Shown here: in pieces, positions 55,186-64,000 of the stretch | Layout of the letters: every line of letters begins with the position of its first letter | How positions within the stretch are numbered: the first letter of the stretch is position 1 | Assembly (NCBI GenBank): GCA_016125225.1 | Contig: WGME01000003.1 | Coordinates: forward strand, 62,001-126,000 | Length of the DNA: 64,000 nt | From: a bacterium | GTDB lineage: Bacteria; Planctomycetota; Planctomycetia; Planctomycetales; Planctomycetaceae | Reading direction: 5' to 3' | Position numbers and translations under genes: made by a program | Notes under the pieces: model-generated | Seen by the model: only the letters and a program-made list of their open reading frames with translations | Told to the model about the DNA's origin: nothing | The model's database searches: none

Positions 55186-55671
55186 GTGTCGACAGAAAAC
55201 AATACCACCGATATACCGGAAAAGGTTGTTCAGATTCGCCGTTGTGCCTGCGTGGTCAAGGGCGGTCGACGCTTCAGCTTTGCCGCTTTGGTCGTCGTGG
55301 GCGATGGCCGCGGCCGCGTCGGTTACGGCTATGGCAAGGCGGGCGAAGTTCCCCAGGCAGTCGAAAAGGCCGTCAAGGCAGCGAATCGAAACATGATTCG
55401 CGTTCCCACCAAGGGGACGTCGGTGCCTCATCAGGTAATCGGCAAATATGGCACATCCAGCGTGATGTTCATGCCAGCCAATGCCGGTACAGGGGTGATT
55501 GCCGGAGCCTGTCTGCGAGCGGTCGCTGAGTCGGCTGGTCTCAAAGACGTGCTGACCAAGTGTCGGGGTTCCAGCAATCCGCTCAATGTGGTCAAGGCAG
55601 CCTTCGTGGCGTTAAAGCAATTGCGGGCTCGTGACGAGATCGCCCGTTTGCGGGGAGTTGAGCTCACATGA
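55186..55671 (+). CDS. rpsE: 30S ribosomal protein S5
   Basis: A 161-residue translation-fidelity protein. VVKGGRRFSFAALVVVGDGR, GYGKAGEVPQAVEKAVKAA and GSSNPLNVVKAAFVAL are typical. Start is GTG 55186 with GAAGGGG upstream. The stop overlaps the rplO start by 4 nt; rpmD (L30), which often lies here, is missing. Confidence 0.96.
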   Translation: MSTENNTTDIPEKVVQIRRCACVVKGGRRFSFAALVVVGDGRGRVGYGYGKAGEVPQAVEKAVKAANRNMIRVPTKGTSVPHQVIGKYGTSSVMFMPANAGTGVIAGACLRAVAESAGLKDVLTKCRGSSNPLNVVKAAFVALKQLRARDEIARLRGVELT

Positions 55672-56147
55672 TGATTTCCGACGTCCATGAGGACATTCAT
55701 ACACAACCGAATCGCAAGCGGGTTGGTCGCGGGATTGGTTCGGGACACGGCAAGACTTCAGGTCGTGGTCACAAAGGTGCCAGTAGCCGCTCCGGCTATC
55801 GTCGTCACTTTGGACGGACCGGCGGTCAGATGCCCTTGATGCGCCGCATCGCCAAGCGGGGCTTCAACAATCGCCAGTTCCAGGTGGTCATCGCGGAAGT
55901 CAATCTGGCTGCCATTGAAGCCGCTTTCGAAGCGGGCACGTTGATCACACCAGCTCTGCTCGCCGAGAAGGGTTTGGCGAAGGGCCGTTTCGAGCTAGTG
56001 AAAATCCTGGGCAACGGTGATTTGACCAAGGCGTTCACAGTGACAGCCCACCGCTTCTCTGCGTCGGCTGAGCAGAAAATTACGGCGGCTGGCGGAAAAG
56101 TCGAACGGCTATCGGAAGCGCCGGCACCTGCGATGCCGGGCGAATAG
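55668..56147 (+). CDS. rplO: 50S ribosomal protein L15
   Basis: A 159-residue late assembly protein. RKRVGRGIGSGHGKTSGRGH, KGASSRSGYRRHFGRTGGQM and PLMRRIAKRGFNN define it. Translationally coupled to rpsE by ATGA. The C-terminus has a short Pro/Ala tail. Confidence 0.96.
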   Translation: MMISDVHEDIHTQPNRKRVGRGIGSGHGKTSGRGHKGASSRSGYRRHFGRTGGQMPLMRRIAKRGFNNRQFQVVIAEVNLAAIEAAFEAGTLITPALLAEKGLAKGRFELVKILGNGDLTKAFTVTAHRFSASAEQKITAAGGKVERLSEAPAPAMPGE

Positions 56148-56237
56148 ATTAGGATTGTGTTGTCAGCGGGGCTGGGCGACAATCGCCGGCTCACGGAGGT
56201 AGGCCGAGCTCATTCGTTCTGGTCGCGAAGGTAGCCC

Positions 56238-57620
<1,383 letters not shown>

Positions 57621-57639
57621 TCCGCCCGGCGTAACTCGG

Positions 57640-57668
57640 TTGCTTTTTTGCCCCGAAAGCGGTATCTT
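57640..57668 (+). promoter_or_regulatory. Possible promoter for the rpmJ-rplQ part
   Basis: TTGCTT (57640-57645) and TATCTT (57663-57668) are spaced 17 nt, in the 104-nt gap between secY and rpmJ. The matches are only partial, so this is a weak call, but a separate alpha-operon promoter at this place is common in bacteria. Confidence 0.35.
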
Positions 57669-57724
57669 AGTTCGTTTCCTTGCACCTCATTTACCGGTGC
57701 GGATTTGTATGAAGGCTGTGAATC

Positions 57725-57841
57725 ATGAAGGTGCGAGCCAGTGTGAGACGCATCTGCGAAGGTTGCAAGATGGTACGGCGTAAGGGGAAACTCTACGTCA
57801 TCTGCTCAAACAATCCGCGGCATAAGCAGCGTCAAGGCTAG
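57725..57841 (+). CDS. rpmJ: 50S ribosomal protein L36
   Basis: A 38-residue protein that reads [15 protein letters not shown], then [14 protein letters not shown] and the ending NPRHKQRQG. The CxxC pair with a later Cys and His forms the zinc site of the C+ type of L36. The gene is easy to miss by length. It lies just before rpsM, its usual place. Confidence 0.96.
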   Translation: MKVRASVRRICEGCKMVRRKGKLYVICSNNPRHKQRQG

Positions 57842-57885
57842 TTCAACTCAGGGTGATCTGCACCCATTTCGGAGTACTGTCGGTC

Positions 57886-58272
57886 ATGCCTCGTATTCAA
57901 GGTGTGGATATCCCTAACGATAAGCCTACGTACATCTCGCTCCAGTACCTTTACGGGGTGGGCGATGTGCGGGCCTTCGAGATTTGCTTTGCCCTGGGTC
58001 TTGAACCGCAGCGGCGTGCCCGCGAGTTGACCGACGACGAACTCGCCCGGATCAGCAACCTGCTCGATAAAGAATACCTTGTCGAGGGCCAACTTCGCCG
58101 GGCGATTCAGCAGAACATCGCTCGTCTGAAGGACATTCAGTCGAACCGTGGCTACCGTCATCGCCGTGGTTTGCCGGTGCGTGGCCAGCGGACGCGAACC
58201 AATGCCCGTACCCGTAAAGGCATCAAGAAGACAGTGGCTGGTAAGAAGGGCGTCAAGGATATGCGTCACTAA
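57886..58272 (+). CDS. rpsM: 30S ribosomal protein S13
   Basis: A 128-residue protein contacting P-site tRNA and 50S. MPRIQGVDIPNDKPTYISLQ, YLYGVGDVRAFEIC, RGYRHRRGLPVRGQRTRTNA and RTRKGIKKTVAGKK are typical. ATG 57886 gives the family N-terminus; the frame extends to 57853. Confidence 0.96.
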   Translation: MPRIQGVDIPNDKPTYISLQYLYGVGDVRAFEICFALGLEPQRRARELTDDELARISNLLDKEYLVEGQLRRAIQQNIARLKDIQSNRGYRHRRGLPVRGQRTRTNARTRKGIKKTVAGKKGVKDMRH

Positions 58273-58356
58273 TCCCGTGGCGGTCCTTTGCTCTGGTTCA
58301 GTGTGTCAGTATTGTCTGTGTAATTTGCAATTGTCAGCGTGATTTGAGGCAGTGTC

Positions 58357-58737
58357 GTGGCTAAGACCAAAAAGAAGAAGATTCGTCGCAACGTGACGCG
58401 AGGTGTCGCGCACATCAAGGCGTCGTTCAACAACACGCTGGTAACAATCACAGATCCTAATGGCGATGTGCTCTGCTGGGCCAACGCTGGCACCGTGGGC
58501 TTCAAGGGAAGCCGCAAGAGCACACCGTTTGCTGCCCAGCGGGCCGCTGAAACCTGTGCCGATCGCGCGGCGAAGTTCGGCCTGCGGGAAATTGAAGTGC
58601 GGGTCAAAGGGCCGGGGTCAGGTCGCGAAAGCGCCATTACCGGTCTTCAGACCGGCGGCTTGTCGGTGCGGTCTATTGAAGATGTCACCCCTTTGCCGCA
58701 CAACGGCTGCCGTCCTCGTAAGAAGCGCCGCGTCTGA
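58357..58737 (+). CDS. rpsK: 30S ribosomal protein S11
   Basis: A 126-residue platform protein. [52 protein letters not shown] and [18 protein letters not shown] are diagnostic. Start GTG 58357 with TTGAGG upstream. rpsD (S4), which commonly follows, is missing. Confidence 0.96.
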   Translation: MAKTKKKKIRRNVTRGVAHIKASFNNTLVTITDPNGDVLCWANAGTVGFKGSRKSTPFAAQRAAETCADRAAKFGLREIEVRVKGPGSGRESAITGLQTGGLSVRSIEDVTPLPHNGCRPRKKRRV

Positions 58738-58823
58738 TCAGTAGCAGATCAAGCGTTGTCACGACTGAGATTTACTGCCGGTAGTCACTCCGGTGTTTTG
58801 CGACCTGAGATCGGAAAAGACAG

Positions 58824-59840
58824 ATGCGGATTCGCTGGCGTGGTCTGGAATTGCCTAATCGAGTGCAACTCGAAAAAGAGACCTCGTTGGTCACTTACGG
58901 GAAGTTCACCGTCGAGCCGTTCGAGCGCGGCTTCGGTGCAACGATCGGTAACAGTCTGCGCCGCATTCTGCTGTCGAGCCTCGAGGGCAGCTCGATCACG
59001 CGCGTCAAAATTCAAGGTGTTCAGCACGAATTCACCACCTTGCCCGGCGTGGTCGAAGATGTGACCGACATCTGCCTGAACATCAAATCGATCATTGTCA
59101 AGAATCACAGTCCTGGTCCGAAGACCCTGCGTATCGAGCGTCACGAACGTGGTGTGGTGACAGGGGCGGATATCATCACCGACGATCAGGTGGAGATCAT
59201 CAACAAGGATCTGGTCATCGCCACGATGACTGACGACGTGCCCTTGAACATTGAACTCTTCGTCGAAAACGGCCGCAGCTACATCCCGGCCCTGGAGCAC
59301 TACAACCAAGAACAGGAAGTCGGCGTCATCCCCCTGGATGCGATTTTCTCTCCGGTGGTTCGCGTGCGCTACAAAGTGGAAGAAACACGCGTCGGTCAGC
59401 GGACTAACTATGATCGGCTGATTCTGGAAATCTGGACCAACGGTACCATCTCTGCAGAAGCGGCGTTGGTGGAATCGGCGAAGATCCTCCGCAAGCATCT
59501 TAACCCGTTCATCACTTACCGTGAGCCCGGCCCGGAAACATCACCGGATGGTGGCCTCCGCGGTATGCTGGATATGACTGGTTATGCTCCGGTCGATCTT
59601 GAGTTGGAAGAGAAGCTCAACATGAGCCTCGCCGAGTTGAACCTGTCCGTGCGGGCAACAAACTGCTTGGAGTCGGAAGGAATCAACACGGTGCGGGATC
59701 TGGTGCTGAAGACGGAAGATCAGCTTCTGCAGGTGCGGAACTTTGGTGAGACAACACTGCAGGAAGTGAAAGATCGTCTGCAGACGATCAGCTTGCGATT
59801 GTCGATGCGGTTGCCCCCGTCGATGATGCGTCAAGGTTAA
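58824..59840 (+). CDS. rpoA: RNA polymerase alpha subunit
   Basis: A 338-residue subunit with both domains. The N-terminal dimerisation part shows [20 protein letters not shown]; the C-terminal domain has [20 protein letters not shown] and [17 protein letters not shown], the helix-hairpin-helix that touches UP elements and regulators. Directly followed by rplQ. Confidence 0.97.
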   Translation: MRIRWRGLELPNRVQLEKETSLVTYGKFTVEPFERGFGATIGNSLRRILLSSLEGSSITRVKIQGVQHEFTTLPGVVEDVTDICLNIKSIIVKNHSPGPKTLRIERHERGVVTGADIITDDQVEIINKDLVIATMTDDVPLNIELFVENGRSYIPALEHYNQEQEVGVIPLDAIFSPVVRVRYKVEETRVGQRTNYDRLILEIWTNGTISAEAALVESAKILRKHLNPFITYREPGPETSPDGGLRGMLDMTGYAPVDLELEEKLNMSLAELNLSVRATNCLESEGINTVRDLVLKTEDQLLQVRNFGETTLQEVKDRLQTISLRLSMRLPPSMMRQG

Positions 59841-59910
59841 TCGCTTCAAGAGTATTACGTAAGTTTTCTCTCTCACGGCGTGAGAGTTTGATCAGTCGGA
59901 CAGGTGTGTC

Positions 59911-60501
59911 ATGCGTCATCGTAAGCGTGGTCGTTATCTCAACCGCAATGCCTCACATCGCCACGCGATGTTCCGTAACATGGCGACCAGCCTGATTTGC
60001 TCGCTGGATGCCCCGGAAGATGCACCGAACAAGCCCAAGGTGCCCGGCCGGATCATCACCACCGTCGAGAAGGCCAAGGAACTGCGGCCGATCGTCGAGA
60101 AGCTGATCACCATGGCCAAGAAGGCGTTGCCCCACGAAGAGGCTGCCGAACAGTTCGCAACGTCTGCTGCTCGTAACACCACCGAGTGGGAAGAATGGCA
60201 GAAGTCGGATCGGCATCAGCAGTGGGTGAAGGCGAAAGCACCGGCAATTACCCTCCGTCGCCGGGCATTTGCAGCCCTGCGTGACAAAGATGCTGTTCGC
60301 ATTCTCTTCTCGCAACTCGGTCCGAAGTATCGCGACCGGGCTGGTGGCTACACCCGAATCGTGCGTCTGGCGGAAGTTCGTCTCGGCGACGCTGGTCGCA
60401 AGGCGATTATCGAATTCGTCGGTGATCGCGATCGCTTGAAGGCCCGTCGACGTCAGGCTCCGGTGGTCAAAGACGCACCAGAAGCTGCTCCTGCGACTTA
60501 A
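59911..60501 (+). CDS. rplQ: 50S ribosomal protein L17 with internal insertion
   Basis: A 196-residue L17, against 116-130 in most bacteria. MRHRKRGRYLNRNASHRHAM and FRNMATSL open it; KELRPIVEKLITMAKK and QLGPKYRDRAGGYTRI are the core. Between the latter two lies an extra helical segment of about 45 residues including EEAAEQFATSAARNTTEWEE, plus a short insertion (DAPEDAPNKPKV) and a C-terminal tail. Confidence 0.95.
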   Translation: MRHRKRGRYLNRNASHRHAMFRNMATSLICSLDAPEDAPNKPKVPGRIITTVEKAKELRPIVEKLITMAKKALPHEEAAEQFATSAARNTTEWEEWQKSDRHQQWVKAKAPAITLRRRAFAALRDKDAVRILFSQLGPKYRDRAGGYTRIVRLAEVRLGDAGRKAIIEFVGDRDRLKARRRQAPVVKDAPEAAPAT

Positions 60502-60541
60502 CTCATTCAGGATTGGTCGCTCGGTTTGAGAAAGGACTCTC

Positions 60542-61144
60542 ATGCCGCAAACGCGTCCCCCCTTCGATTTCACGGCCGCCATGCGGGTGCTGTGCGAAGA
60601 TGTGGTGCGACGCACGCCTGAACTGACTCATGTCAACATGCCACAGGTCGCTGTGGCATTTGCCCAAGCCAGGCGGCGAGTTCTCCATGGGCTGCAGGCC
60701 AAGCTGACACCGCTGCGATTCGAGAACGGCGGACTTATCACGCAACGCGGCCGACATCGCTGGACCATCCGGCGGATGTTTCATGGTGAGATGGAAGTCC
60801 TCTACATCCTCACCTTCTATCTGCCGCGGTTTCTCGATCAGACGTTTGATGAGAAACTGATCACCATTTTCCATGAGCTGTTCCATATCAGCCCCCGGTT
60901 TGATGGCGATATTCGGCGATTGGAAGGTCGGTATCACGTTCATAGCCATAGCCAGAAAGAGTACGACCGCGAGATGGCGGTGCTGGCGATGCGGTATCTC
61001 GAGAACCACCCGAATCCTGAAATCTGGAACTTCCTCCGTTGGCGGTTCGATGAGATCAGTCGTCATCATTCCGGCGTGATCGGAGTCAAGCTGCCGATCC
61101 CCAAGCTGATTCCGCTACCCCCGCAACAGCGTCACGCCGGTTGA
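60542..61144 (+). CDS. Putative HExxH metallopeptidase
   Basis: A 200-residue soluble protein. TIFHELFHISP has the HExxH zinc-binding and catalytic motif, followed about 20 residues later by HVHSHSQKEYDREMAVLA, where another ligand could lie. The pattern recalls the putative phage metallopeptidase family, but no phage genes are nearby. It starts 40 nt after rplQ on the same strand and may be read from the ribosomal operon. Substrate unknown. Activity is inferred from the motif only. Confidence 0.65.
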   Translation: MPQTRPPFDFTAAMRVLCEDVVRRTPELTHVNMPQVAVAFAQARRRVLHGLQAKLTPLRFENGGLITQRGRHRWTIRRMFHGEMEVLYILTFYLPRFLDQTFDEKLITIFHELFHISPRFDGDIRRLEGRYHVHSHSQKEYDREMAVLAMRYLENHPNPEIWNFLRWRFDEISRHHSGVIGVKLPIPKLIPLPPQQRHAG

Positions 61145-61265
61145 AGGCCGCAGCGGACCAGAGGCCAACCAGTTGTTCGTGGTCAACGGACTTTATTTCT
61201 CGAGTGCTTCGCGAGAAGATGGGGCGACACCGTTGACCCTGGCTTTTATGACTGGAGATCCCGCG

Positions 61266-62168
61266 ATGCCAACGTTGACTCGCCGCACGTTTCTGCAATC
61301 GTCTGCTGTGGCTGCTGCTGGCATGGGTTTGGGATGGGGCATGCAGCCCAACCGCTTGAGCGCTGCGGAAAAGAAGGGGGCCAATCTCCAGTATGGGTTA
61401 GTGACCTATCAATGGGCCAAAGACTGGGATCTGCCCACGCTCATCGAGAATTGCACGACGGCGAATGTGCATGGCGTGGAATTGCGGACCACACACAAAC
61501 ATGGGGTGGAACCCACGCTCTCTGCGGACCAACGGGCCGAAGTTCGCAACCGGTTTGAAGACAGCCCGGTGAAGTGCGTGGGAATTGGCAGTGATGAGCG
61601 GTTTGACAATCCCGATCCAGCGAAGGTCCAGCAGGCGATCGCGGCTTCCAAGGCGTTCATCGAACTCAGCCACGACATTGGCGGCAGCGGCGTGAAGGTG
61701 AAGCCGGACCGCTTCTGGCCCGATGTGCCTCAGGAGAAGACGATCGAACAGATTGGCAAGTCGCTGAATGAACTCGGCGAGTTTGCGGAAGGCTTCGGTC
61801 AGCAGGTGCGTCTGGAAGTGCATGGCCAATGTGCCGAACTGCCCACCATCGCCGCGATCATGCAGGTCGCCGACCATCCTTCGGTGGGCGTGTGCTGGAA
61901 TTCCAACCCGCAGGATCTGAAGGGAGGAGGGCTCGAACACAACTTCAACCTGGTGAAAGACCGGTTTGGTTCGACCGCCCACATTCATCTGCTGGAGATG
62001 CCGGAATATCCGTTCGCGAAACTGCTTGATCTGTATGTCGGCATCGACTTCAACGGCTGGCTGATGCTCGAAGAAGGCAAGGTTCCCGCCGACCCGGTGG
62101 CAGAACTCGCGAAGCAACGCATCCTGTTCGACAAAATGCTGGCGGAAGCCCGCGCGCGGGTCGGGTAG
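61266..62168 (+). CDS. Tat-exported sugar phosphate isomerase/epimerase-like TIM barrel
   Basis: A 300-residue protein of the xylose-isomerase-like barrel family. The N-terminus LTRRTFLQSSAVAAAGMGLG is a Tat signal (twin Arg with hydrophobic stretch), so it acts in the periplasm. Barrel signatures include VHGVELRTTHKHGVEP, VRLEVHGQCAELPTIAAIMQ, VGVCWNSNPQDL and HIHLLEMPEYPF with metal-ligand His/Glu. ATG 61266 has GGAG upstream; the frame extends to 61173. The substrate is likely a sugar or inositol derivative. Confidence 0.85.
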   Translation: MPTLTRRTFLQSSAVAAAGMGLGWGMQPNRLSAAEKKGANLQYGLVTYQWAKDWDLPTLIENCTTANVHGVELRTTHKHGVEPTLSADQRAEVRNRFEDSPVKCVGIGSDERFDNPDPAKVQQAIAASKAFIELSHDIGGSGVKVKPDRFWPDVPQEKTIEQIGKSLNELGEFAEGFGQQVRLEVHGQCAELPTIAAIMQVADHPSVGVCWNSNPQDLKGGGLEHNFNLVKDRFGSTAHIHLLEMPEYPFAKLLDLYVGIDFNGWLMLEEGKVPADPVAELAKQRILFDKMLAEARARVG

Positions 62169-62186
62169 CTTCTATAGGCTGGATGC

Positions 62187-62639
62187 ATGCGCAGCATGAC
62201 TCGAAGGCTTGTCGTGAAGATGGGCTTGCTCTCCCTCTTCTTTGGTGCCTGCTCGAAGAAGATCACTCCGCCTCAATCCCAATTTCGTGCTGGTCAGTTG
62301 TGGGCATTCACACCGCCAAACAAACAGCCTAACGCCAGGCTCACCATTCTTCATGTCGAGGACGGCGGTCAGTATGGCACCATTGTGCATATCGCCATCT
62401 CGGGTCTGTCCTATGGGGATGGACAGTCACAAATTCAGCATCTCCCGTTTACTGAGTCGGCCATCGAGCGGAGTGTGACAACACTGGAGCGCGAGACCGG
62501 CTCGGTGCCTGACTATACAGAGGGCTATCAACTCTGGCGACAGGCGTTCGATGCGGGCAAGGCTGGGATTTTTACCGGCACCGTTGCAGAGGCTGTGGAC
62601 GCAGTAACCGGTACCGATCATGACCACTCTGCCCGTTAG
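62187..62639 (+). CDS. Putative lipoprotein of unknown function
   Basis: A 150-residue protein with a lipoprotein-type signal: RRLVVKMGLLSLFFGAC, with Cys after FGA as the lipidation site. The mature part has QFRAGQLWAFTPPNKQPNAR and GGQYGTIVHIAISGLSYGDG, a small beta-rich domain also seen in uncharacterised bacterial proteins. It begins 18 nt after the sugar isomerase-like gene. Function unknown. Confidence 0.65.
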   Translation: MRSMTRRLVVKMGLLSLFFGACSKKITPPQSQFRAGQLWAFTPPNKQPNARLTILHVEDGGQYGTIVHIAISGLSYGDGQSQIQHLPFTESAIERSVTTLERETGSVPDYTEGYQLWRQAFDAGKAGIFTGTVAEAVDAVTGTDHDHSAR

Positions 62640-63032
62640 CTCGAACGTCACTCGATCCTGGCGGCACGCCTCAATGTCGATCGTTCTGTGAGCGCAGTGA
62701 ACTCACGCTGGGGCCATCGATAGTGGCGTCCGCAACGCTTGTCGGGCTTATCAGGATCGCTGACTGTTGTCTGCGTTGTGAAACGCATGAAACGGTGATC
62801 TGTCCTCGATTCGGTCGTCATAACCGGAACGGTCGGCCGCTGGCTACGCATCCTGTGGATTCATCGTACATTTCCAGAAGCCCGCAGACTGGCTGATCCG
62901 AAAACTAGGGTCAGTGATGCGAAGGCTCTGCCTGGGAGACTCGCGGAGTCCGCCGGATAAGGTGTTCGGCCGGGCGAGTTCGCGGTCACCTCACGTTCCC
63001 TTTCCGTATGGAAGTCTTAGGAGAAACTCGAA
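62640..63032. other. Gene-free stretch before the Cys-rich gene
   Basis: About 390 nt without a credible gene. A minus-strand ORF at 62648-62851 has no start signal or homology and was not accepted. A small hairpin (GACTC/GAGTC) lies near 62940. The end of the stretch, TTAGGAGAAACTCGAA, holds the ribosome binding site (AGGAG) of the next gene. A promoter for that gene is expected here, but no consensus was recognised. Confidence 0.5.
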
Positions 63033-63518
63033 ATGAAGTTCGCATGGATTACCGCCGCGCTGGTGTGTTTCGCCGGCCTGAACAGCGCTGACGCTGGCCT
63101 GTTCAACAAGAAGAGCTGCTGCTGCACCCCTGAGCCGAGCTGCTGTGCTCCGGCCCCCAGCTGTGCCGCCCCTGCCGCTGCCCCGAGCTGCTGTGCTCCG
63201 GCTGCTGCCCCGACCTGTGCCGCTCCTGCGGCCTGTGCCCCTGCTGCTTGTGCTCCGACCTGTGCCGCTCCCGCCGCTCCGAGCTGCTGTGCTCCGGCCC
63301 CGGCTCCTTGCTGCGATCCTTGCGGCTGCTGCAAGAAGCACAAGAAGTTCTCGCTGAAGGACTGGATGGGCAAGTTCAAGAAGAGCAAGAAGTGCTGTGC
63401 CACCACCTGCTGTGCGCCCGCCGCTCCGACCTGCTGTGCCCCGGCTGCTGCCCCGAGCTGCTGTGCTCCGGCCGCTGCCCCCAGCTGTGCTGCTCCTATG
63501 GCCGCCTGCTGCCACTAA
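63033..63518 (+). CDS. Secreted Cys/Ala/Pro-rich repeat protein
   Basis: A 161-residue protein with a signal peptide, MKFAWITAALVCFAGLNSA, cleaved after ADA. The mature part of about 140 residues has 30 cysteines, mostly in SCCAPAAAP and TCAAPAAP repeats. A basic segment, KKHKKFSLKDWMGKFKKSKK, near the middle splits two repeat blocks. At DNA level at least four exact copies of an 18-nt unit (GAGCTGCTGTGCTCCGGC) occur. AGGAG precedes ATG by 10 nt. It could form a disulfide-crosslinked envelope layer or bind metal; no family was recognised with certainty. Confidence 0.8.
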   Translation: MKFAWITAALVCFAGLNSADAGLFNKKSCCCTPEPSCCAPAPSCAAPAAAPSCCAPAAAPTCAAPAACAPAACAPTCAAPAAPSCCAPAPAPCCDPCGCCKKHKKFSLKDWMGKFKKSKKCCATTCCAPAAPTCCAPAAAPSCCAPAAAPSCAAPMAACCH

Positions 63519-63597
63519 TTGAGATTGCTTGAGACCCGTCTCCCTGCCTCGGTGATGTTCCATCAACGAGCCCAGAGGAACGGGAACGTGAGACGAC

Positions 63598-63626
63598 GCC
63601 TGGGAGAGCAGCACACTCTCCCAGGC
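63598..63626. terminator. Strong hairpin downstream of the Cys-rich gene
   Basis: GCCTGGGAGAG (63598-63608) and CTCTCCCAGGC (63616-63626) form a perfect 11-bp stem with a 7-nt loop. No T-run follows on either strand, so it may slow or stabilise transcripts rather than act as a standard terminator. It lies 80 nt after the gene and before a possible convergent partial gene. Confidence 0.5.
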
Positions 63627-63765
63627 CTAGTCTCAGCGAAGATCGACAGCGTTGATCATCCGCACCAGAGGTGACGAGTTCCGAAAGGAATCGCCACCTT
63701 TTGGTGTTTCTGGCCTTCAGCGAAATGGATCTCGCGCATCCTCGAATGGACGAAACGGACGACAA

Positions 63766-64000
63766 TCAAAAGCCGTATTCGTTCCACGTCATTTCCGACG
63801 GCACGCGTTGGCAGCGACAACCGGGCAAGGTGGTCGGCATGGCTGAAGGAACCGGTTGCGGCTCAGGAGAGACGGCTCGTGGTGTCACGGCCAGAACTGC
63901 TTGAGCCGCGTTACTGCGGGCTTCTTCCGACATGGCGACGATTTGCGTGGTCGATGTCCCTGGGACTTGGCCGACCATCCGCAACACGGCTCGCTGCACC
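63766..64000 (-). CDS. Possible C-terminal part of an unknown protein (window edge)
   Basis: A minus-strand frame open from the right edge to a stop at 63766, giving 77 residues with an Ala/Pro/Ser-rich middle (AVLAVTPRAVSPEPQPVPSA) and the end VPSEMTWNEYGF. Its place, convergent to the Cys-rich gene across a hairpin, fits a real gene end. However, a plus-strand frame at 63671-63904 is equally open, and no homology was recognised. Low confidence. Confidence 0.3.
   Translation of the reverse strand, partial: VQRAVLRMVGQVPGTSTTQIVAMSEEARSNAAQAVLAVTPRAVSPEPQPVPSAMPTTLPGCRCQRVPSEMTWNEYGF

Noticed and set aside
62648-62851. 67-residue minus-strand ORF in the gene-free stretch
   Set aside because: Basic, low-quality sequence, no ribosome binding site and no homology recognised.
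63117-63500. Repeats in the Cys-rich gene as a CRISPR-like array
   Set aside because: They are in-frame coding repeats with no unique spacers and no cas genes nearby.
63671-63904. 77-residue plus-strand frame near the right edge
   Set aside because: No homology and it overlaps an equally open minus-strand frame; GTG start has no ribosome binding site.

Overview
The window looks like a chromosomal stretch from a planctomycete (phylum Planctomycetota). The evidence is two adjacent prepilin-like DUF1559 proteins, a vWA/TPR/ExbB/ExbD/ExbD cluster with a TonB-like anchor, a ribosomal-protein cluster with planctomycete-style gaps and a long L17, a Tat-exported sugar isomerase/epimerase, a very Cys/Ala/Pro-rich secreted protein, and frequent GTG/TTG starts in moderately GC-rich DNA. 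The genus cannot be fixed from the sequence alone. No rRNA, tRNA, CRISPR array, phage or insertion sequence was found; this is core chromosome with a few lineage-specific operons.

Layout. 1-3194: surface glycosylation genes (the tail of one GT-C type membrane glycosyltransferase, a methyltransferase, then a complete GT-C protein), with a 21-bp-stem palindrome at 325-383. 3208-8548 (minus strand): thiG, thiS, two DUF1559 pseudopilin-like proteins, serA. 8860-12762: vWA, TPR, ExbB and two ExbD proteins, probably one proton-driven envelope machine. 13008-21236: nuoHJKLMN, the membrane arm of complex I without nuoI or the peripheral subunits. 21290-23048: a ferritin-like protein, TatD and a small unknown protein. 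23066-29759: a tight operon with a GlmL/MutL-type ASKHA protein, a barrel-sandwich protein, an FnIII/DUF6754-like membrane protein and three further membrane proteins. It has no mutase subunits and is the best candidate for an undescribed system. 29828-46021: housekeeping genes (fused two-domain peptide ABC ATPase, a signal peptidase I with two large insertions, glnA, ispH, an Ldh-family dehydrogenase, csrA with promoter and terminator, dcd, nth, DUF309, LON-domain, folE, a membrane/TPR protein, an SDR).

46147-60501: the S10-spc-alpha ribosomal cluster in the order S10 L3 L4 L23 L2 S19 L22 S3 L16 L29 S17 L14 L24 L5 S8 L6 L18 S5 L15 SecY L36 S13 S11 RpoA L17. S14, L30, Adk, Map, IF-1 and S4 are absent from their usual places. 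S3 and L16 overlap by 62 nt, and a G-rich 204-nt spacer separates S10 from L3. 60542-64000: a HExxH metallopeptidase-like protein just behind rplQ, a Tat-exported sugar phosphate isomerase/epimerase-like protein, a small lipoprotein, the Cys-rich secreted protein, and a weakly supported partial gene at the edge.

Function assignments rest on motif reading and family knowledge; no database search was possible. Promoters and structured elements were judged by eye.
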